From Domibacillus aminovorans (GTDB taxonomy: Bacteria > Bacillota > Bacilli > Bacillales > Domibacillaceae), in the NCBI RefSeq assembly GCF_001643235.1, contig NZ_LQWY01000012.1, positions 1 through 64,000 of the forward strand: DNA of 64,000 nt, given 5' to 3'. The notes under the pieces were generated by a model. That model worked only from the letters and a program-made list of their open reading frames with translations. It made no database searches and was not told the origin of the DNA. The translations under genes and the position numbers were made by a program. Of this stretch, positions 58,188-64,000 are shown piece after piece. Numbering within the stretch: position 1 is the stretch's first letter; each line of letters starts with the position of its first letter.

Positions 58188-61100
58188 TTAGAACAACGAC
58201 AGTTGGTTCTGGTCAGGCAATGCATCTAGGCAGCCCATCTTCTCCAAGTATTCCATAATCGTTTTTGATACTTTCCCCCTCTGCTGTAAATCTTCTTTCG
58301 ATAAAAACTCGCTGTTCGCTCGGGCAGCAACGATATTTTTTGCTGCGTTCGTACCAAGACCCGGTATAGCGTTAAACGGTGGAATGAGTGAACCGCCATC
58401 AATGATGAATTCATCAGCACTCGAGCGGTATAAGTCTACCTTTTGAAAAGTAAAACCCCGTTCAACCATTTCAAGTGCTAGTTCAAGCACCGTCATTAAG
58501 TTCTTTTCTTTTGGCGATGCATCGAGTCCTTTTGAATTGATTTCCTGAAGCAATGCTTTAATCGCTGCCGACCCTCTCGACATGACATCAATTTCAAAGT
58601 CTTCTGCACGAACCGTAAAGTACGCTGCATAATACAAAAGAGGCAAATGAACTTTGAAATACGCAATCCGTACCGCCATTAACACATAAGCGGCCGCATG
58701 GGCTTTCGGGAACATATATTTAATCTTTTTACATGAATCAATATACCATTCAGGTACTTCATTTTTACGCATTTCTTCTTCCATTTCATCCGATAAGCCC
58801 TTCCCTTTACGGACAGACTCCATAATTTTAAAGGCGAAAGCGGGATCGAGTCCTTGATAAATTAAATACACCATAATATCATCCCGACAGCCGATCACAT
58901 CTGACAGTTCGCAAACACCTTTTTGAATCAGTTCCTGTGCGTTCCCTAGCCATACGTCCGTTCCATGAGACAGTCCGGATATTTGAACGAGTTCTGAAAA
59001 CGTTGTCGGCTTCGTTTCTTCAAGCATTTGCCGGACGAATCGCGTACCGAATTCCGGAATACCGAGCGTTCCTGTTTTACACATAATTTGCTCTTCTGTC
59101 ACACCGAGTGATTCGGTACCGCTGAAAATTTTCATCACTTCCGGATCATCCGTCGGGATTGTTTTCGGATCAATACCAGACAAATCTTGTAGCATCCGGA
59201 TGACTGTTGGATCATCATGTCCGAGAATATCTAGTTTCAGCAAGTTATCATGAATGGAATGGAAGTCAAAGTGGGTCGTTTTCCATTCCGATTTATCAGA
59301 ATCAGCTGGATATTGAATCGGTGAAAAATCATAAATATCCATGTAGTCTGGTACAACGATAATTCCACCCGGATGCTGACCAGTTGTCCGCTTCACACCC
59401 GTGCATCCTGACACGAGGCGATCTACTTCAGCACTACGATATTGTTTCGTATACTCTTCCGCATACTTTTTTACGTAACCATAAGCGGTTTTTTCTGCCA
59501 CCGTTCCGATCGTTCCTGCTCTAAACACATACTCTTCACCGAATAGCTCTTTCGTATAGTTATGAGCGCGCGGCTGGTATTCACCGGAAAAATTCAAATC
59601 AATATCCGGTACTTTGTCTCCTTTAAAACCAAGGAACGTTTCAAATGGGATGTCATGTCCGTCTTTTTTATAAGGAATGTAGCAATCTGGACAATCTTTA
59701 TCTTTCAAGTCAAAACCCGAACCGACAGAACCGTCATCGAAAAACTCGGATTTTTTACATTGCGGACAAACGTAATGCGGCGGCAGCGGATTGACTTCGG
59801 TAATTTCTGTCATCGTGGCAACAAATGATGAGCCAACAGAACCACGGGAGCCAACGAGATAACCATCATCAAGTGATTTTTTTACAAGTTTATGTGAAAT
59901 AAGATAAATAACAGCGAACCCGTGTCCAATAATACTTTTCAATTCTTTTTCAAGACGTGCTTCCACAATTTCAGGCAGATCATCGCCGTAAATACTTCTC
60001 GCCATCCCGTAACTCATTTCGCGCATTTCTTCGTCTGCGCCTTCAATTTTTGGTGTAAACAAATCATCTTTAATCGGCTTAACATCTTCAATTAAATCGG
60101 CAATTTTATTCGTATTATCGACGACAATTTCATGTGCTTTATCCGCCCCGAGAAACGAGAATGCCTCTAACATCTCATCTGTCGTACGAAAATGAACGTC
60201 TGGCAATGTTTGACGGTTCAGTGGATTCGCACCGCCCATCGATGAAATTAAAATATGCCGGTACACTTTGTCTTCTTCATTTAAGTAATGCACATTTCCT
60301 GTTGCAACAACTAATTTCTTCTGTTCATCTCCGAGCTGAATCATATTCCCAATAATATCTTCAAGTCCTGCTTCGTTTTTTACAAGCTCCATTTCCACAA
60401 GTGGTGCATAAACAGCTTTTGGCTGCACCTCGAGGTAATCGTAAAATTCAGCTGCCTGACGCGCTGTGTCCATCCCTTTTTGCATCATCGCTTCAAACAC
60501 TTCACCCTTATTACAGCCTGAACCGATTAATAAACCATTCCGATGTTTTTGTAATACAGAACGCGGGATGCGCGGTACACGATAAAAATAGTCAATGTGC
60601 GACTTGGAAACAAGCTTAAATAAGTTTTTCAATCCGTCCGCATTTTGTACTAATATTGTACAGTGGTAAGGGCGTGCCCGTTTATACGCGCCGCCTTCCC
60701 CCATATAATTATTAAATTCATTGTGACGTTTTATGCCTTTTGCATCCGCGTCTTTCAATAGCTTTAGTAAAATATAGCCCGTCGCTTCTGCATCATATAT
60801 CGCTCGGTGATGCTGTGTTAATTCAACATCGAATTTTTTTGCCAATGTATTGAGCCGGTGATTTTTCATATCAGGATAAATGAGACGGGCTAGTTCGAGC
60901 GTATCAATGACCGGATTTCCTATTCGGCCAATACCGTATTTTTCATAACCCGTTTGAATAAAACCCATGTCAAATGAAGCGTTATGGGCGACTAATATCG
61001 AGTCGCCGCACCATTCTTTAAAATCACCCAATGCTTCATCGACATCCGGTGCATCTCTCACCATTTCATCTGTAATGCCTGTTAACTCAATCGTCGTCGC

Positions 61101-62504
61101 AGAAAGCGGATGATGTGGATTCGCGAACCGCTCAAACCGATCGATAATGTCACCGTCTTTTATTTTAACAGCGGCCAATTCAATGATCGTATCGTATACA
61201 GCTGACAATCCAGTTGTTTCAACGTCAAAAACAACGAACGTATCGGTGGCAAGTTCTCTGTCTGCATCTTCATACGCAATGGGTACGCCATCATCAACAA
61301 CATTCGCTTCCATGCCATATAAAATTTTCACGCCATTCTTTTTTCCAGCGCTATACGCTTCTGGAAACGACTGAACAACGGCATGATCCGTAATCGCAAT
61401 CGCTGAATGTCCCCATTTTTTCGCTTGACCGACGAGCGTACTGACCGATGTAACAGCGTCCATCTGGCTCATGGGCGAATGAAGATGAAGTTCTACCCGC
61501 TTCTTTTCTGCGGTATCTTCACGTGACGGCGAACGAATTTCATTAATATCATTAGCAATCATGACTAGGTCGCGAACGAACGTATCATTTTGAACCGATC
61601 CTCTGACACGCACCCACATTCCTTTTTTGACACGATTAAATATTGCTGCATCTTCTTTATCACGGGAAAACATTTTGATCATTAATGAATCTGTGTAATC
61701 CGTAATTTTAAATGTAAGCAGCGTACGGCCGCTGCGCAGTTCTTTCGTTTCCGCATCAAAAATATACCCTTCCGTTGCAATACGGCGTTCTTCATCGATA
61801 ATTTCTTCAAGCCGTTTAAATTCACTGTCCGGCTTAATCGTATACCCAATCGTAACAGGACCCGAATCTTCTGTAGCACCGGAGTCCTGCTCTTTCGCAC
61901 GATTTTGCATCTCCACAACCGCTTGTCTTGCCCGTTCCGCATCTTCTTTTCGCTTTTCTTCAAGAAACTTCTCATACTCTTCATTTTGCGTATTCTCTGT
62001 TATTTGCACGTCAAATGTAAGCGGCGGAAAGCCAAGACTTTCATATATATCACAAAGGCGGCGTCCATATTTATTTTTCAGTGCCATGCCTTCCATTTCA
62101 TTTTGCGTACGAATGATTAATTTCGTTCCAGATACACCTGGCTGCTGCTCGTTTAACGCAGCAAGAATCGGTGGTGCAATGCCATCTAACTGGCGAACAC
62201 AATAGGACCAGTAGTCTAAAATATGCTCCGGCGTACAAGATCGGTTATTGACTTCAATGGCAAACGTAATCGAAGCAATAGACGAAAATGTACTTGAAAG
62301 TGCATCAGCAAAACGTATGAGAACACTGCTTGGAATAAGTGCCGGTGCCGAAAAAACGAAATGCCATTTTTTATCTTGTTTATGGACAGTCAACTTTTTA
62401 ATTTCAGTGTCATCAAAATGACGTACAACTGCGTCTTCCGTTAAGCGGAGTTGTTCAAGCAAAATTAAAAAGCGGCTCCGACCGTCGGATGATGATCCAT
62501 TCAT
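58188..62504 (-). CDS. polC: DNA polymerase III PolC-type alpha subunit
   Basis: The main replicative polymerase of low-GC Gram-positives, 1438 residues. Domains in order: PolC N-terminal, OB fold (about 240-320), PHP with HLHSPMSQ (342-349), 3'-5' exonuclease inserted at about 425-600 with DVETTG (429-434), the rest of PHP, a zinc motif (CPQC...CPDC near 930-970), the polymerase core and HhH/C-terminal domain. The second ATG (62504) has seven-base spacing from GGGGG; the one at 62510 is too close. Length equals B. subtilis PolC (1437). Confidence 0.98.
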   Translation of the reverse strand: MNGSSSDGRSRFLILLEQLRLTEDAVVRHFDDTEIKKLTVHKQDKKWHFVFSAPALIPSSVLIRFADALSSTFSSIASITFAIEVNNRSCTPEHILDYWSYCVRQLDGIAPPILAALNEQQPGVSGTKLIIRTQNEMEGMALKNKYGRRLCDIYESLGFPPLTFDVQITENTQNEEYEKFLEEKRKEDAERARQAVVEMQNRAKEQDSGATEDSGPVTIGYTIKPDSEFKRLEEIIDEERRIATEGYIFDAETKELRSGRTLLTFKITDYTDSLMIKMFSRDKEDAAIFNRVKKGMWVRVRGSVQNDTFVRDLVMIANDINEIRSPSREDTAEKKRVELHLHSPMSQMDAVTSVSTLVGQAKKWGHSAIAITDHAVVQSFPEAYSAGKKNGVKILYGMEANVVDDGVPIAYEDADRELATDTFVVFDVETTGLSAVYDTIIELAAVKIKDGDIIDRFERFANPHHPLSATTIELTGITDEMVRDAPDVDEALGDFKEWCGDSILVAHNASFDMGFIQTGYEKYGIGRIGNPVIDTLELARLIYPDMKNHRLNTLAKKFDVELTQHHRAIYDAEATGYILLKLLKDADAKGIKRHNEFNNYMGEGGAYKRARPYHCTILVQNADGLKNLFKLVSKSHIDYFYRVPRIPRSVLQKHRNGLLIGSGCNKGEVFEAMMQKGMDTARQAAEFYDYLEVQPKAVYAPLVEMELVKNEAGLEDIIGNMIQLGDEQKKLVVATGNVHYLNEEDKVYRHILISSMGGANPLNRQTLPDVHFRTTDEMLEAFSFLGADKAHEIVVDNTNKIADLIEDVKPIKDDLFTPKIEGADEEMREMSYGMARSIYGDDLPEIVEARLEKELKSIIGHGFAVIYLISHKLVKKSLDDGYLVGSRGSVGSSFVATMTEITEVNPLPPHYVCPQCKKSEFFDDGSVGSGFDLKDKDCPDCYIPYKKDGHDIPFETFLGFKGDKVPDIDLNFSGEYQPRAHNYTKELFGEEYVFRAGTIGTVAEKTAYGYVKKYAEEYTKQYRSAEVDRLVSGCTGVKRTTGQHPGGIIVVPDYMDIYDFSPIQYPADSDKSEWKTTHFDFHSIHDNLLKLDILGHDDPTVIRMLQDLSGIDPKTIPTDDPEVMKIFSGTESLGVTEEQIMCKTGTLGIPEFGTRFVRQMLEETKPTTFSELVQISGLSHGTDVWLGNAQELIQKGVCELSDVIGCRDDIMVYLIYQGLDPAFAFKIMESVRKGKGLSDEMEEEMRKNEVPEWYIDSCKKIKYMFPKAHAAAYVLMAVRIAYFKVHLPLLYYAAYFTVRAEDFEIDVMSRGSAAIKALLQEINSKGLDASPKEKNLMTVLELALEMVERGFTFQKVDLYRSSADEFIIDGGSLIPPFNAIPGLGTNAAKNIVAARANSEFLSKEDLQQRGKVSKTIMEYLEKMGCLDALPDQNQLSLF

Positions 62505-62525
62505 GTTCATTCCCCCTTACGTATA

Positions 62526-62560
62526 AGAGGATGAACGGCAAATGCCGGTCATCCTCTTTT
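62526..62560. terminator. Hairpin between proS and polC
   Basis: AGAGGATGAACGGCA pairs with TGCCGGTCATCCTCT (one mismatch). The plus strand follows with TTTTTT, but on the minus strand it is followed by TATACG, so it should terminate weakly in the gene direction and allow proS to polC readthrough. Confidence 0.55.
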
Positions 62561-64000
62561 TTAAATCGTTCCTTGCAAGTCATGAATGACGTTGATAACA
62601 TTTTCAACAGATGATTCAATGACGTCACCTGTTTTACGTACTTTGATTTCCACTATGCCTTCTGCCGCTTTTTTACCGACCGTGACACGTACTGGCAAGC
62701 CAATTAAGTCGCTGTCTGTAAATTTAACGCCTGCGCGCTCAGCACGATCATCCATTAATACACTGAAGCCTGACTGTCGAAGCGTGTCATAAAGTACGTT
62801 CGCTGCATTCACCTGAGCTTCATCTTTCACGTTAACCGGAATTAAATGCACATCAAATGGGGTAAGAGTAGCCGGCCAGACAAAGCCTTTCTCATCGTTG
62901 AACTGCTCGGCAATCGCCGCCACAATACGAGAGACACCAATACCGTAACAGCCCATAATCATCGGCTGTGTACGGCCATTTTCATCCAAGTATACAGCAT
63001 TCATCGCTTCACTGTAACGTGTACCTAATTTGAATATATGGCCGACTTCAATGCCTTTCGCAAATTGAATGGTGCCTTTTCCATCCGGTGATGGGTCGCC
63101 TTCTAAAATGAATCGAAGATCCGCAAATTCAGATATATTAAAATCACGTGCAATATTTGCATTCACGTAATGCCAGCCGTCTTCATTTGCACCGCAGACA
63201 ATGTTCGTCAGCGACTGAACAGCCTGATCAGCAATGATTTTCACATCTGCCGGCACACCTACTGGACCGAGTGAACCGAACGTTGCGCCAAAAATTCGAG
63301 CCGCTTCCTGTTCCGTTGCCATTTCGACCGTTCCCGCATCTAGGTAGTTTTTCAATTTAATATCATTAATTTCATGATCGCCACGTGCAAGCACGATGAC
63401 CAGTTCTTCATCTACTTTAAAGACGAGCGTTTTCACGCACTGTTCAGCTGGTACGTTCAAAAAGGCTGCTACAGATTCAATCGTTTTAGAATCCGGTGTT
63501 TCCACTTTTTCAAGCGGTTTTGGTTCGTCATTGCTTTTCTCGTAAACCGTCACAACCGGTGCCATTTCAATATTTGCTGCATAGCTCGATGTATCTGAAT
63601 ACGCAATCGTGTCTTCACCGATCTCAGACAACACCATAAATTCATGGGTATCTTTCCCGCCCATAGCTCCTGAATCCGCAATAACAGCACGGAAATTCAA
63701 CCCGCAGCGCTGGAAAATATTCGAATACGCTTCAAATAAACGATCATATACCTCATCCAGACTTTCCTGAGAAGAATGAAATGAATAGGCATCTTTCATA
63801 ATGAATTCACGGCCGCGGAGCAAGCCAAAACGCGGCCGTTTTTCATCGCGAAACTTCGTTTGAATTTGATAAAGCGTAAGCGGCAGGCGTTTATATGATT
63901 TCACTTCATCACGAACGAGAGCCGTAATGACTTCTTCATGTGTGGCGCCGAGTGCGAATTCACGTGAATGACGGTCTTTCAAACGCATCAATTCCGGACC
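62561..64000 (-). CDS. proS: Prolyl-tRNA synthetase, bacterial type, C-terminal part (runs off right edge)
   Basis: The frame is open to base 64000, about 479 codons. The visible part contains the class II core end ([20 protein letters not shown], motif 2 near [26 protein letters not shown]), the editing domain INS (about residues 225-395) with the [23 protein letters not shown] stretch, motif 3 ([18 protein letters not shown]) and the anticodon-binding domain. The bacterial-type INS editing domain indicates the bacterial ProRS rather than the archaeal form. The N-terminal part lies beyond the right edge. It is followed by polC, as in B. subtilis. Confidence 0.96.
   Translation of the reverse strand, partial: GPELMRLKDRHSREFALGATHEEVITALVRDEVKSYKRLPLTLYQIQTKFRDEKRPRFGLLRGREFIMKDAYSFHSSQESLDEVYDRLFEAYSNIFQRCGLNFRAVIADSGAMGGKDTHEFMVLSEIGEDTIAYSDTSSYAANIEMAPVVTVYEKSNDEPKPLEKVETPDSKTIESVAAFLNVPAEQCVKTLVFKVDEELVIVLARGDHEINDIKLKNYLDAGTVEMATEQEAARIFGATFGSLGPVGVPADVKIIADQAVQSLTNIVCGANEDGWHYVNANIARDFNISEFADLRFILEGDPSPDGKGTIQFAKGIEVGHIFKLGTRYSEAMNAVYLDENGRTQPMIMGCYGIGVSRIVAAIAEQFNDEKGFVWPATLTPFDVHLIPVNVKDEAQVNAANVLYDTLRQSGFSVLMDDRAERAGVKFTDSDLIGLPVRVTVGKKAAEGIVEIKVRKTGDVIESSVENVINVIHDLQGTI

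Overview
This window is a stretch of the chromosome of an endospore-forming member of the Bacillaceae (Firmicutes). The evidence is the set of sporulation genes (spoVK, cotE, spoVS, dpaA/dpaB, a spoIIIE-type translocase, a gerA-family germination gene), Gram-positive PolC, GlnR with glnA, RNase Y, an RNase J2-like protein, and a gene order that follows the Bacillus subtilis proS to glnA interval in reverse. It is not B. subtilis itself: several neighbouring genes of that species are absent and others take their place. I cannot fix the genus from sequence alone. Nearly all genes are on the minus strand, so the operons read from high to low coordinates. No tRNA, rRNA or CRISPR array was seen.

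Layout from left to right. 1-2.5 kb: the 5' end of a gerA-type germinant receptor gene carrying a 57-bp tandem duplication, then a phage-type tyrosine integrase broken by one in-frame TGA, with an inverted-repeat cluster behind it. 2.5-9.5 kb: glnRA with two GlnR operators, a PLP-enzyme gene (ynbB type), a TRIC-type membrane protein, a TetR regulator, spoVK, hfq and miaA. 9.5-13.7 kb: glycerol catabolism (glpK-glpD, with a terminator hairpin between them) and a PPK2-type polyphosphate kinase. 13.7-21 kb: mutL, mutS, cotE, ricA, miaB. 21-27 kb: a two-subunit 2-oxoacid:ferredoxin oxidoreductase, spoVS, ymdB, rny. 27-38 kb: recA, an inserted metY, cinA, pgsA, rodZ, the ymfK-ymfF series and a GntR regulator. 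38-48.7 kb: an ftsK/spoIIIE translocase, an RNase J2-like gene, dapA-dapG-asd and dipicolinate synthase dpaAB, then the M16 protease mlpA. 48.7-64 kb: pnpA, rpsO, ribF, truB, rbfA, infB, ylxQ, ylxR, nusA, rimP, polC and the start-less end of proS.

The genes form coherent groups: nitrogen assimilation under GlnR; glycerol use under apparent catabolite and antitermination control; mismatch repair; the aspartate-to-dipicolinate path (dapG, asd, dapA, dpaA, dpaB), which supplies lysine, cell-wall diaminopimelate and spore dipicolinate; and a translation/RNA-decay block. Three sporulation genes (spoVK, cotE, dpaA) share the -10-like octamer CATACAAT in front of their starts.

I did not find a new multi-gene system such as a defence island; the window is largely core genome. 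The observations most worth following are an 86-bp palindromic element plus a plus-strand terminator-like hairpin between asd and dapG, an infB gene that seems able to make only the short IF2 form, the single-stop integrase with its repeat cluster, and the shared sporulation promoter motif.
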